From positions 215,248 to 279,247 of the forward strand of contig MFPR01000020.1 of assembly GCA_001784175.1 (NCBI GenBank): 64,000 nucleotides of DNA, written 5' to 3'. Origin of the DNA: Candidatus Lindowbacteria bacterium RIFCSPLOWO2_12_FULL_62_27. GTDB lineage: Bacteria; Lindowbacteria; 2-12-FULL-62-27. The notes under the pieces are model-generated. The model saw only the letters and a list, made by a program, of their open reading frames with translations, had not been told where the DNA came from and searched no databases. Every line of letters begins with the position of its first letter. Within the stretch, counting starts at the first letter, position 1. A program made the translations under genes and the position numbers. This document shows positions 17,402 to 25,948 of the stretch, piece by piece.

Positions 17402-17425
17402 GGAGCACGAGAGCACGAAGAGCAC

Positions 17426-17467
17426 GGAGCACGACGCCAGACCGTAGGAGCACGACGCCAGACCGTA
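17426..17467. repeat. Two tandem copies of a 21-bp unit
   Basis: 17426-17446 and 17447-17467 are identical (unit begins GGAGCACGACGCCAG). The second copy runs into the left inverted repeat of the adjacent element, and shorter GAGCACGA variants precede it. Confidence 0.85.
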
Positions 17468-17741
17468 AGTTGTTAAGTTGTTTTGTAAGTCGAACACGAG
17501 GAGCCAGTTTCTGTTCACGTAAACGTGGGGTAGTGCGATAGTTTCTGGACGGCGGGAGGGAAGTTGAGCCACCGGGATACGGTGGTGGAATCGTGTCCCC
17601 TGTGAGCGGCCTTGGGCGGCATATGATTAGGCCCATAGCAACGCTTTCGCAGTTATTACGGCATACAAAGCCGTCTATACGCCGACTGCATCCTTCTCAC
17701 CTCAGAAAAGATACAGAACAACTTAACAACTTACGGTCTGG
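17458..17741. mobile_element. Small non-coding element with 25-bp perfect inverted repeats, inserted at the 3' end of prmC
   Basis: 17458-17482 and 17717-17741 are perfect 25-bp inverted repeats (outer end CCAGACCGTAAG, inner part TTGTTAAGTTGTT), so the element spans 284 bp. The core has no convincing gene. It contains several short self-complementary stretches (for example CACGTAAACGTG, near 17517) and may form a structured RNA. It supplies the last ten codons and stop of prmC. The whole block between the two prmC 3'-end copies is 17402-17756. There is no obvious target-site duplication other than the 180-bp prmC repeat. It resembles a MITE or a 3'-end-restoring insertion; I do not recognise the family. 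Confidence 0.6.
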
Positions 17742-18637
17742 TGCCGTGCCGGTGCCGTGAAGCGTAATTCGGCGACGCGGGGGAGACCCGCGAGGTCCGG
17801 ATGGAGGGCGGCCAGACGAAGCGGCGAATTCTCCAACAATCCGCCGGACTCCAGTGCCGCCGCGATCCGAGGGGACACTTCCAGGAACAACGCGCCGTCC
17901 GGCCGAATGTGGCGGGCGGCGGACCTGAAAATCCTACGATAAACCGTGAGGCCGTCCCCTTCGTCGGTCAGGGCCAATCTTGGCTCGAAGCGGCGGATGG
18001 CGGGCGGCAGGGCTTCAAATTCCTCCAAGGACAAATACGGCGGATTGGATACGATCAGATCGAATCTGAGATCGGACGGAAACGGGAATAGGTTTCTGTG
18101 CAGGATGCGGACGCGGCCGAGAAGACCGAGGGCCGCGACGTTTTTCACGGCGATTCGCGCCGCCGGCCCGGAGATTTCCGTCGCCGTGATCGAACACTCA
18201 GGGCGGGCGCGGGCCAGGGCCGCCGCGATGCATCCGGAGCCGGCGCCGATCTCACACACTTGGATTTTAGATTTTAGATTTTTGATTTTAGATTGATGCG
18301 CAATCCATCGTGACGCCTGCTCGACCAGGTGTTCTGTTTCCGGTCTTGGGATCAGGACATGCTCGTCCACATAGAACGGGAGTGAAAAAAATTCCTTTTT
18401 GTTCAAGAGGTACGCGACCGGTTTGTGTCCCGCTCTCTGGCGGACCCGTTCGCGGAACGCCGAAATCTCGATGTCGGTGAGGCGGCGTTCCCTGCCGGCG
18501 AGGAGGCGTTCGCGGGGGAGGTCGAGCGTATGGGCGAGGATGAGTTCGGCGTCGAGGCGAGCGGTGTCGATACCGCGTTTTTTGAAGAAGTCCTCCGTGG
18601 TCGAGAGGATGGCACCGACGTTCCAGGATTCTTTCAA
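17723..18637 (-). CDS. prmC: Release factor (glutamine-N5) methyltransferase PrmC, with altered C-terminus
   Basis: Methylates the GGQ glutamine of release factors RF1/RF2. It has VCEIGAGSGCIAAALA (motif I), the catalytic SNPPYLSLEE (NPPY) and FLEVSPRIAAAL. TTG 18637 is chosen: AGGA lies six bases upstream, and the gene is coupled to the end of prfA. Two oddities: an AT-rich stretch encodes HQSKIKNLKSKIQ just before motif I, and the last ten residues (APARHQTVSC) come from the inserted inverted-repeat element, the stop lying within its right repeat. The catalytic core looks intact. Confidence 0.92.
   Translation of the reverse strand: MKESWNVGAILSTTEDFFKKRGIDTARLDAELILAHTLDLPRERLLAGRERRLTDIEISAFRERVRQRAGHKPVAYLLNKKEFFSLPFYVDEHVLIPRPETEHLVEQASRWIAHQSKIKNLKSKIQVCEIGAGSGCIAAALARARPECSITATEISGPAARIAVKNVAALGLLGRVRILHRNLFPFPSDLRFDLIVSNPPYLSLEEFEALPPAIRRFEPRLALTDEGDGLTVYRRIFRSAARHIRPDGALFLEVSPRIAAALESGGLLENSPLRLAALHPDLAGLPRVAELRFTAPARHQTVSC
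18262..18296. repeat. AT-rich microsatellite-like insertion in prmC
   Basis: Degenerate tandem GATTTTA/GATTTTT units in an otherwise GC-rich gene. On the minus strand they read SKIKNLKSKI, a peptide typical of dispersed low-complexity repeats. The insertion keeps frame and falls in the linker between the helical N-domain and the methyltransferase domain. Confidence 0.7.
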
Positions 18638-18639
18638 GA

Positions 18640-19710
18640 TCAATCCTGATCCGCCCGGAGTCTGGCCGCGACATCGGCTTCCATGAGGGGGCGGATGAGT
18701 CCCTCGACATTTCCGTCGAGGATTTCGGTCAGGGCATGGAGGGTGACGTTGACGCGGTGATCCGTGACGCGGTTCTGCGGAAAATTGTAGGTCCGGATGC
18801 GTTCGGACCGGTCCCCCGTTCCAACCATCTGGCGCCGGCTGGCGGCGCGTTCGGATTCGGTCCTCTGCCGTTCGAGGTCGTAGAGTCGCGCGCGGAGGAC
18901 CTTGAGGGCGCGCGCCCGGTTTTTGTGCTGGGATTTTTCGTCCTGGCACGACACGACCAGCCCGGTGGGCAGGTGTGTGACGCGGACCGCGGAGTCGGTG
19001 GTGTTGACGCTCTGTCCGCCGTGTCCGCTGGACCGGAAGACGTCGATGCGCAGGTCCTCCTCGCGAATTTTGACGTCGACCTCTTCGGCCTCGGGCAGCA
19101 CGGCGACGCTGGCGGCCGAGGTATGGATCCGGCCGGAGGCCTCGGTGACCGGCACGCGCTGGACGCGATGGACGCCGCTTTCATGTTTGAGGACGCTGTA
19201 AATTCCCTCGCCTGTAATCGCGATCACCGCTTCCTTCATCCCGCCGATCCCGGTGGAAGACAGGGAGAGGACTTCCGTGCGCCAGCCGCGCCGTTCGGCG
19301 TAGCGGGTGTACATGCGAAAGAGATCGGCCGCGAAGAGCGCGGCCTCCTCGCCTCCCGTGCCGGCGCGAATTTCGAGGATGACGTTTTTGGCGTCGTTGG
19401 GATCCCTGGGCAGGATGTCCGCGAGCAGGAATTTTTCCATGTCCGCGAGATCGGACTCCTTCAAAGCCAGTTCGGACCGGGCCAGTTCGGATATTTCGCG
19501 GTCGGTGGAGAGCATGATCTTCAAGTCCGCGATTTCCTTCCGCAAGAGGTCAAGCTGCCGGATGCGATTCACCAGCGGTTCCAGTCTGGAGAATTCGCGG
19601 CCGAGGTCCGCCATCCGGGAGGGATCGGCCGCTATCTGAGGTTGTGCGAGGAGACGCTCCACCTCCGCGTACCGCACTTGAATCTTTCGAATACGATCCA
19701 TCAGTGACAT
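18640..19710 (-). CDS. prfA: Peptide chain release factor 1
   Basis: Recognises UAA/UAG stop codons. The peptidyl-tRNA hydrolysis motif [15 protein letters not shown] contains GGQ; the anticodon-like tripeptide region is at [16 protein letters not shown]. 356 residues is standard. The start [11 protein letters not shown] at 19710 has no strong Shine-Dalgarno. The stop TGA overlaps the region where prmC starts, fitting enzyme-substrate coupling: PrmC methylates this protein. Upstream is rpmE. Confidence 0.96.
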   Translation of the reverse strand: MSLMDRIRKIQVRYAEVERLLAQPQIAADPSRMADLGREFSRLEPLVNRIRQLDLLRKEIADLKIMLSTDREISELARSELALKESDLADMEKFLLADILPRDPNDAKNVILEIRAGTGGEEAALFAADLFRMYTRYAERRGWRTEVLSLSSTGIGGMKEAVIAITGEGIYSVLKHESGVHRVQRVPVTEASGRIHTSAASVAVLPEAEEVDVKIREEDLRIDVFRSSGHGGQSVNTTDSAVRVTHLPTGLVVSCQDEKSQHKNRARALKVLRARLYDLERQRTESERAASRRQMVGTGDRSERIRTYNFPQNRVTDHRVNVTLHALTEILDGNVEGLIRPLMEADVAARLRADQD

Positions 19711-19765
19711 GATGGCATACGCCCGTCAGAGAGAAAGGGAACCCGGGGGCGGGATCGCCCGCGCC

Positions 19766-19981
19766 CTACGTTGAGGAAATCTGGTAGGTTTTGTAGCGGT
19801 TCAGAAACCGTTCAATGCGCCCGGCCGAGTCGACGAACTTGTGCTGGCCGGTATAAAAAGGGTGGCAGCTCGAGCAGATTTCGATCCTCAGCTCCTTTTT
19901 GGTGGAGCGTGTGGTGAAGGTATTGCCGCAGTTACAAACGACCGTGCAGAGGTCATACACGGGATGAAGGTCCTTTTTCAT
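19766..19981 (-). CDS. rpmE: 50S ribosomal protein L31, zinc-binding form
   Basis: A 71-residue ribosomal protein. MKKDLHPVY and [12 protein letters not shown], then [26 protein letters not shown] are diagnostic; CxC plus CxxC make the C+ zinc ribbon. It is the first gene of rpmE-prfA-prmC. ATG 19981 follows a -10 hexamer by nine bases with no Shine-Dalgarno. Confidence 0.95.
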   Translation of the reverse strand: MKKDLHPVYDLCTVVCNCGNTFTTRSTKKELRIEICSSCHPFYTGQHKFVDSAGRIERFLNRYKTYQISST

Positions 19982-19990
19982 GGCGCGAAG

Positions 19991-20019
19991 AAGCTACGAC
20001 GGGGGGCGGGGAAAGTCAA
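19991..20019 (-). promoter_or_regulatory. Promoter of rpmE-prfA-prmC (leaderless type)
   Basis: TTGACT (20014-20019), 17-base spacer, TAGCTT (19991-19996), then nine bases to ATG 19981 on the minus strand. A GGGGG/CCCCC hairpin (20024-20035) lies behind it. Confidence 0.5.
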
Positions 20020-20048
20020 GATGGGGGTGCCCCCTTTCATTAAGTCGT

Positions 20049-20070
20049 CCCTCCATATTAATATGGAGGG
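20049..20070. promoter_or_regulatory. 22-bp perfect palindrome at the pdxJ start (operator or hairpin)
   Basis: CCCTCCATATT followed by its exact complement AATATGGAGGG, ending one base before ATG 20072. It covers a possible -10 (TAATAT, 20059-20064; TTTCAT at 20035-20040 with an 18-base spacer) and the only GGAGG near the start. A repressor bound here would block initiation; in an mRNA the palindrome would mask the GGAGG. Confidence 0.55.
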
Positions 20071-20071
20071 T

Positions 20072-20878
20072 ATGAGCAGCTTGGATGACAGCCGGTATCT
20101 CTGCCGGCTGGGCGTGAACGTCGATCATGTGGCGACGCTCCGGCAGAACCGGGGGACGCTGTATCCCGATCCTGTTGCCGCCGCGATGTCGGCGGAAGGC
20201 GCCGGGGCGCACCAGATCACGGTGCATCTGAGGGAGGACCGGCGGCATATTCAGGAGCGCGACGTGGAGATCCTTCACAAGATCGTGCAGACGCGTCTGA
20301 ACCTCGAGATGGCGGCGACCGAGGAGATGGTCCGGAGGGCGATCCGTCTTCGGCCTGACCAGGCGACGCTGGTGCCTGAACGCCGGCAGGAACTCACCAC
20401 GGAGGGCGGGCTGGATGTGTCCGGTCAGAAATCCCGGATGTCGCGCGTGGTCCGGCGCCTGACGCGGGCGGGGATTTCCGTTTCGATGTTTGTGGAGCCC
20501 GACCGGCGCCAGATCGAGTCGAGTGCCGATGTCGGCGCGTATTCGGTGGAGCTGCACACCGGCCGCTACGCGAACGCGCGTGGCCGGCGGCAGGCGATCC
20601 GCGAGTTTGACCGGCTGGGGGTTGCGGCGAGGGATGCGCGGAGCGCGGGACTGCGGGTCTATGCGGGCCATGGCCTGCATTATCAGAACACGCGGCCGGT
20701 GGCGGAGCTGCCGGAGATCGAGGAGCTGAACATCGGCCACAGCATTGTGTCCCGCGCGATCTTCGTCGGGATAGAATCGGCGGTCCGCGAGATGCTGGAG
20801 CTTTTGCGGCGGCACGCGCCGGCGCCGGCCGAGGCGCCGTTTCCGCCGACGTACAAGGGAGGGACCATACACTCCTGA
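20072..20878 (+). CDS. pdxJ: Pyridoxine 5'-phosphate synthase PdxJ
   Basis: Condenses 3-amino-2-oxopropyl phosphate with deoxyxylulose 5-phosphate to give PNP in DXP-dependent vitamin B6 synthesis. [44 protein letters not shown] and the C-terminal [17 protein letters not shown] are canonical. The length from 20072 is 268 residues including a Pro/Ala tail. Possible starts are ATG 20063, ATG 20072 and TTG 20081; I chose 20072. It heads pdxJ-glmS-mnmE-mnmG and is divergent from rpmE. Confidence 0.95.
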   Translation: MSSLDDSRYLCRLGVNVDHVATLRQNRGTLYPDPVAAAMSAEGAGAHQITVHLREDRRHIQERDVEILHKIVQTRLNLEMAATEEMVRRAIRLRPDQATLVPERRQELTTEGGLDVSGQKSRMSRVVRRLTRAGISVSMFVEPDRRQIESSADVGAYSVELHTGRYANARGRRQAIREFDRLGVAARDARSAGLRVYAGHGLHYQNTRPVAELPEIEELNIGHSIVSRAIFVGIESAVREMLELLRRHAPAPAEAPFPPTYKGGTIHS

Positions 20879-20879
20879 T

Positions 20880-22724
20880 ATGTGTGGAATTGTCGGTTAT
20901 ACGGGAGATCGAATCGCGAAAGACGTCTTGTTCGAGGGTCTTCGGCGTCTTGAGTACCGGGGTTACGACTCGGCCGGGATTGCGCTGGTGGAGCGGAACG
21001 GCGCCGGCCGGCTGATGATCCAGAAGAAGGTCGGCAAGCTTTCGGTGCTCGAGGCGCATTGCCGGAACCTTAAGACGAGCGCGACCACCGGGATCGGCCA
21101 TACCCGCTGGGCGACCCACGGCGGCGTGACGGTCGCGAACGCCCATCCCCACCCGGACTGCGCGGGCCGGATCGCGGTCGTGCACAACGGGATCATCGAG
21201 AACCATGAGCGCCTGCGCGCGGACCTCCGTCGGCGCGGCCACAAATTCAAATCCGAAACCGACACCGAGATCATCGTGCACCTCATTGAGGAGAATCTGA
21301 AAAAAGGCCTTCTGGTGGCGACTCGGCTGGCCGCGCAGAAACTCGAGGGCGCCTACGCGATCGTCGTAGCCGAGCGAAACGGCGGGATGCTTGTGGCCGC
21401 GCGGATGGGCGCGCCGCTCGTGGTGGGTCTGGGCGAGCGGGGCCGCGAGAATTTCGTCGCCTCGGACATTCCGCCGCTTCTGCCGTTCACGCGGTCGGTG
21501 CTGTTTCTGGACGAGGAGGAAGTGGCGGAGGTGACGCCGTCCGGCGTGCGGGTGTTTCTCCTGGACGGCCGCGCGCGAAAGAAGGCGGTGCAGAAAATCA
21601 CATGGGACTTTGTCGCCGCCGAGCGCGGCGGCCACAAGCATTTCATGCTGAAGGAAATTTACGAGCAGCCCGAAGCCGTCGCCAAGGCGGTGGGGACGTA
21701 CGTCCAGAAGGGCCGGATCGTGTTTCCCGAAGTCGACGGGGTGAGCGGCTGGCTGGCGGAGGCGCCGCCGAGCCGCGTGACGTTCCTGGCCTGCGGGACC
21801 AGTTTCCACGCCGCGATGGTCGCGAAATACGCGATGGAGCAATGGATCAAGGTTCCGGTTGAAACCGACGTCGCGTCGGAACTGCGGTACCGGCACGCCG
21901 TGTTGACCGACCGGGAGCTATTGGTGGCTGTAAGCCAGAGCGGCGAGACCGCCGACACGCTGGCGGCGGTGAAGCGGTTTCGAAAGAGGAGCCGGAAGGT
22001 GGTGACGATCTGCAACGTCGTCGGCAGCACGCTGACGCGCATTTCCGACGGCGTGATCTACACGCTGGCCGGCCCGGAAATCGGCGTGGCCGCGACCAAG
22101 ACTTTCATCACGCAGCTTGTCTGCCTCACGCTTTTGACGCTCGACCTCGGCGCGCGTCTTCGCCGGATCGCGCCGGCGGAGTTGCGGCGGAAACTGCGCG
22201 CGTTTGAGGCGCTGGGCGCTGTCCTGCAGAAAACCATCGATATGGCCAAACCTGCGATCGCCCGGATTGCGCAGGCCGAATGCAAAAAAAATGATTTTCT
22301 CTATCTGGGCCGGGGCGCCAATTTTCCGATCGCGCTGGAGGGCGCGCTGAAGCTCAAGGAAATCTCGTACATCCACGCCGAAGGGTATGCGGCGGGCGAG
22401 ATGAAGCACGGGCCGATCGCGCTGATCAACGACGAGATGCCCGTCCTGGCGATCGCCACCGCCGACGACGTGTACGCCAAGACGCTGTCGAACATGCAGG
22501 AGGTCAAGGCCCGCGGCGGGATTCTCATCGGCCTTGCGCACGAGGGCGACCCCAAAGTCAGCAAGATGTGCCGGTATGTGATCGAGGTTCCGAAAGTCGA
22601 CCCGCTTCTTCAGCCGATCGTCAACGTCATCCCGCTGCAGCTTCTGGCGTACACCATCGCCGACCTGCGCGGCTGCGACATCGACACGCCGAGGAACCTG
22701 GCCAAGTCGGTTACGGTGGAGTAA
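20880..22724 (+). CDS. glmS: Glutamine-fructose-6-phosphate aminotransferase (isomerizing)
   Basis: Makes glucosamine-6-phosphate for cell-wall and polysaccharide precursors. MCGIVGYTG places the catalytic Cys at residue 2, with RRLEYRGYDSAG and GHTRWATHGGV of the class II glutaminase. Two SIS isomerase domains follow (CGTSFHAAMVAKY, SQSGETADTLAA, LGRGANFPIALEGALKLKE), ending LAKSVTVE. 614 residues is normal. It follows pdxJ by one base and sits five bases before mnmE. Confidence 0.97.
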   Translation: MCGIVGYTGDRIAKDVLFEGLRRLEYRGYDSAGIALVERNGAGRLMIQKKVGKLSVLEAHCRNLKTSATTGIGHTRWATHGGVTVANAHPHPDCAGRIAVVHNGIIENHERLRADLRRRGHKFKSETDTEIIVHLIEENLKKGLLVATRLAAQKLEGAYAIVVAERNGGMLVAARMGAPLVVGLGERGRENFVASDIPPLLPFTRSVLFLDEEEVAEVTPSGVRVFLLDGRARKKAVQKITWDFVAAERGGHKHFMLKEIYEQPEAVAKAVGTYVQKGRIVFPEVDGVSGWLAEAPPSRVTFLACGTSFHAAMVAKYAMEQWIKVPVETDVASELRYRHAVLTDRELLVAVSQSGETADTLAAVKRFRKRSRKVVTICNVVGSTLTRISDGVIYTLAGPEIGVAATKTFITQLVCLTLLTLDLGARLRRIAPAELRRKLRAFEALGAVLQKTIDMAKPAIARIAQAECKKNDFLYLGRGANFPIALEGALKLKEISYIHAEGYAAGEMKHGPIALINDEMPVLAIATADDVYAKTLSNMQEVKARGGILIGLAHEGDPKVSKMCRYVIEVPKVDPLLQPIVNVIPLQLLAYTIADLRGCDIDTPRNLAKSVTVE

Positions 22725-22728
22725 TCGC

Positions 22729-24111
22729 ATGAACGATCCGATCGCCGCGATCGCGACGTCGACGGCGACCGACGCGGCCCTCGCCGTGATCCGGATGTCG
22801 GGCGAGCGGTGCCATGCGCTCCTGTCGGCCTGTTTGCGGAAAAAAGGCGCGCCGGTCGATCTCGCCCGGTGGCCGGTCCGGCGTGTGAAGCTCTGCGAGT
22901 TTGTTGATCCAACCGTCGGCCAGCTTCTTGATCTCGTAACGGTGATTCTGTACCGGGCGCCCGGCTCGTATACCGGCGAGGACAGCGCCGAGCTGATCTG
23001 TCACGGCGGCCGGGGGCTGACCCGTCAGATTTACCGCGCGCTTCTGCGCGCCGGATTCTCCCCTGCGTTGGGCGGGGACTTCACGCGCCGCGCGTTTTTG
23101 AACGGCAAGATGGACCTCACGCAGGCGGAATCGGTGTCGGCCGCCACACAGGCGGGGTATGCGCTTGCCGCCCGTGCGGCGGCGTCGGGCCTGTCGGGGG
23201 AAACCTCGGCGCGCATTCAATCGATGGCGAACCGGCTCGTGGACATCCTGTCGCTTTTGGAGGCGAACCTCGACCTGACGGAGGAGGGCATCAACGTGGT
23301 GGATCCGTCGCGCATCCTGTCCACGCTGAATGAATGCCGGGACTCGCTGGCGGAGCTTCTGCGTCATGCCGAGCGTTCCGCGCTTCTTTCGGGGGCGCTT
23401 CGAGTCGCGCTGATCGGAAAGCCCAATGTCGGCAAATCGACTTTGCTGAACCGTCTTCTGGGATCGGACCGCGCGATCGTTTCGCCCGATCCGGGCACGA
23501 CGCGGGACGTGGTTGAGGGCCGTGCGGAGATCGGCGAGATGCTGTTTGAATTTGTGGACACGGCGGGCATCCGGCAAGCAAGCGGGGAGATCGAATCCGA
23601 GGGCATCCAACGGAGCCGCCACGCGGCGTCGGGCGCGCATCTGGTCCTGTTCGTCCTGGACGCCTCGTCGATCGGCGCGGAGGATCATGCCATCGCCGCG
23701 GATCTGCCGCCTGCCGTACCGCGCCTGACCGTATTGAACAAGACAGATATTGCAACTGATGCGAGGATTCCGGGAAACGGATTTTCCGGCGCGCCCGTGG
23801 TCCGGACCGTCGGCACGGCGCCGGAGGGTGTCCGCGACCTTTTCGTGGCGTTGGAGGAACAGGGGCGGAATCTTCTGGGAGGTCTGTCCGACGCGCCGGT
23901 CTGGATCAGCGAGCGCCAGTCGGAATGTCTTCGCCGCGCGCAGGCCTCTGTCGACCGCGCGTTGTCTGCGATGGAGGAGGGCGGGCTGACGGAGGAATTT
24001 GTCTCGGCGGACATCCGGGAGGCCCTGGCCGCGCTGGCGGACTTTGCGGGGCGGAAGACGCCGGACGATGTTCTCAATCGGATTTTTTCAAAATTTTGTG
24101 TTGGCAAATAG
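22729..24111 (+). CDS. mnmE: tRNA modification GTPase MnmE (TrmE)
   Basis: Partner of MnmG in making 5-carboxymethylaminomethyl-U34. The N-terminal formyl-THF-binding domain starts IAAIATSTATDAALAVIRMSG. The G domain has GKPNVGKSTLLN, DTAGIR and NKTD. The C-terminus FSKFCVGK supplies the conserved C(I/V)GK. 460 residues is normal. The next gene, mnmG, starts one base after the stop, matching their physical complex. Confidence 0.97.
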   Translation: MNDPIAAIATSTATDAALAVIRMSGERCHALLSACLRKKGAPVDLARWPVRRVKLCEFVDPTVGQLLDLVTVILYRAPGSYTGEDSAELICHGGRGLTRQIYRALLRAGFSPALGGDFTRRAFLNGKMDLTQAESVSAATQAGYALAARAAASGLSGETSARIQSMANRLVDILSLLEANLDLTEEGINVVDPSRILSTLNECRDSLAELLRHAERSALLSGALRVALIGKPNVGKSTLLNRLLGSDRAIVSPDPGTTRDVVEGRAEIGEMLFEFVDTAGIRQASGEIESEGIQRSRHAASGAHLVLFVLDASSIGAEDHAIAADLPPAVPRLTVLNKTDIATDARIPGNGFSGAPVVRTVGTAPEGVRDLFVALEEQGRNLLGGLSDAPVWISERQSECLRRAQASVDRALSAMEEGGLTEEFVSADIREALAALADFAGRKTPDDVLNRIFSKFCVGK

Positions 24112-24112
24112 C

Positions 24113-25948
24113 ATGAATTACGACGTGATCGTCGTCGGCGCCGGGCATGCCGGGATGGAGGCGGCGGCCGCGTGCGCGCGTATGGGGCTGAACACGCTCA
24201 TGGTCACCCTGCGCAAGGAGGAGATCGGTCAGATGTCGTGCAACCCGGCCATCGGCGGGTTGGCCAAGGGGCAGCTTGCGCGGGAGGTCGACGCGCTGGG
24301 CGGGCTGATGGGCCGGCTGACCGACGAGGCCGGCATCCAGTTCCGGATGCTGAACACCAGCAAAGGGCCGGCGGTACGGTCGCCGCGCGCGCAATGTGAT
24401 CGGAAGGGCTACAAGGCGGCCGCGCGGCGTGTGCTGGAATCGATTCCGAATCTGACGATTCTCGAAGATGAGGCGGTCGAGATTAAGGGGGGAAAAAGTA
24501 TTACGGGATTGAGATGCAAAGGGGCCGGGGAGATTGCGTGCAAGGCTGTGATTCTGACCACCGGCACGTTTTTGCAGGGGCTCATGCATTTCGGTCTGGA
24601 GACCAAGGTCGGCGGCCGGATGGGATCGCCCGCCGCATATCCGCTGTCCGACAACCTCCGCGCGCTGGGCGTGGACTTGGGCCGGCTCAAGACCGGAACG
24701 CCGCCGAGGCTGGACGGGACGACCGTCGATTTCTCGGCGTTTGAGCCGCAGGGCGGGGACGATCCGCCGCCGCGTTTCAGTTTTTGGGCCGGGATCGAGC
24801 CGCGCAACCGCGCGGCGTGTCATCTCGGACACACGAACGACCGCACGCACGAGATCATTCGCGCGAGTCTTGACCGCTCGCCCCTCTACACCGGCCGGAT
24901 CAAATCGCGGGGTCCCAGGTACTGCCCGAGCATCGAGGACAAGGTCGTGAAATTTTCGCATCACCCGCGGCACTACGTCATCCTGGAGCCCGAGGGGCTC
25001 GACACGACGGAACTCTACGCGAACGGCATCGCGACGTCGCTTCCGGCCGACTGCCAGCTCGACTTTGTCCGGACGATCCGTGGGCTGGAGCGTGTGGAGA
25101 TCACGAAATTCGGCTATTCGGTCGAGTACGACTATGTCCCGCCGCACGAGATTTGGCCGACGCTCGAGTGCCGGAAAATCGAAGGACTGTATTTCGCCGG
25201 CCAGATCAACGGCACGAGCGGCTATGAAGAGGCGGCGGCGCTGGGAATCGCGGCGGGGATCAACGCCGGCGCGAAGCTGAAGGGCCTGCCGCCCGTCGTC
25301 TTTTCGCGAGATCAGGCCTACCTCGGCGTCCTGATCGATGATCTCGCCACGAAAGACACGAGCGAGCCTTACCGCATGTTCACGAGCCGCGCCGAGTACC
25401 GGCTTCTCTTGCGGCAGGACAACGCGCACCTGCGCCTGTGGCGGATCGCCCGGCAGTACGGGCTACTTCCGCCGGACGTGCTGGAGCGATTCGAGGCTGA
25501 GGAGAGGAAACGGGACGAGATTCTGGAGGGACTGCGCAGCGTTCGTTTGCAGGTGACGGCCGAATTGAAGCGGCTCTGCGAGCAACGCGCCACCGCCGTG
25601 CCGCAGACGTCGGTCACCGCGGAGGAACTGCTCCGGCGTCCCCTGGTGAGATACGCTGATCTTGGAGAGGGGGTACCCCTAATCTCCGACTCAGTGATCC
25701 AGCAGGTCGAAATCGAGGTCAAGTACGCGGGCTACATCCGGCGCCAGCGCGAGGCCGTCGACCGGGGACGGCGGCAGGAAGAGAAACATATTCCGGTGGG
25801 CTTCGAGTACGAGGCCGTGCCGAATCTCACGAACGAAGCCCGTGAAAAGCTCAACAAATTCCGGCCCGCCACGCTGGGCCAGGCGGCCCGACTGTCCGGC
25901 GTCTCGCCGGCCGACATTCAGAGTCTGCTTATATTTCTGGTTTCGTGA
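24113..25948 (+). CDS. mnmG: tRNA uridine 5-carboxymethylaminomethyl modification enzyme MnmG (GidA)
   Basis: FAD-dependent partner of MnmE. It opens MNYDVIVVGAGHAGMEAAAACARMG (FAD-binding GxGxxG), then EIGQMSCNPAIGGLAKGQL, GTFLQGLMHFG, TGTPPRLDG and YCPSIEDKVVKF. 611 residues from ATG 24113 is close to the usual length; the longer open frame upstream is mnmE shadow. Its 3' end overlaps the convergent transpeptidase gene by 20 bases. Confidence 0.97.
   Translation: MNYDVIVVGAGHAGMEAAAACARMGLNTLMVTLRKEEIGQMSCNPAIGGLAKGQLAREVDALGGLMGRLTDEAGIQFRMLNTSKGPAVRSPRAQCDRKGYKAAARRVLESIPNLTILEDEAVEIKGGKSITGLRCKGAGEIACKAVILTTGTFLQGLMHFGLETKVGGRMGSPAAYPLSDNLRALGVDLGRLKTGTPPRLDGTTVDFSAFEPQGGDDPPPRFSFWAGIEPRNRAACHLGHTNDRTHEIIRASLDRSPLYTGRIKSRGPRYCPSIEDKVVKFSHHPRHYVILEPEGLDTTELYANGIATSLPADCQLDFVRTIRGLERVEITKFGYSVEYDYVPPHEIWPTLECRKIEGLYFAGQINGTSGYEEAAALGIAAGINAGAKLKGLPPVVFSRDQAYLGVLIDDLATKDTSEPYRMFTSRAEYRLLLRQDNAHLRLWRIARQYGLLPPDVLERFEAEERKRDEILEGLRSVRLQVTAELKRLCEQRATAVPQTSVTAEELLRRPLVRYADLGEGVPLISDSVIQQVEIEVKYAGYIRRQREAVDRGRRQEEKHIPVGFEYEAVPNLTNEAREKLNKFRPATLGQAARLSGVSPADIQSLLIFLVS

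Noticed and set aside
17534-17540. TAGTGCGA as a group II intron 5' end (GUGYG)
   Set aside because: No domain V hairpin, no reverse transcriptase, and the element is bounded by inverted repeats, unlike an intron.
17346-17636. 96-codon minus-strand frame within the prmC element
   Set aside because: It fuses part of the duplicated prmC end with repeat sequence; no start signal and no family resemblance.
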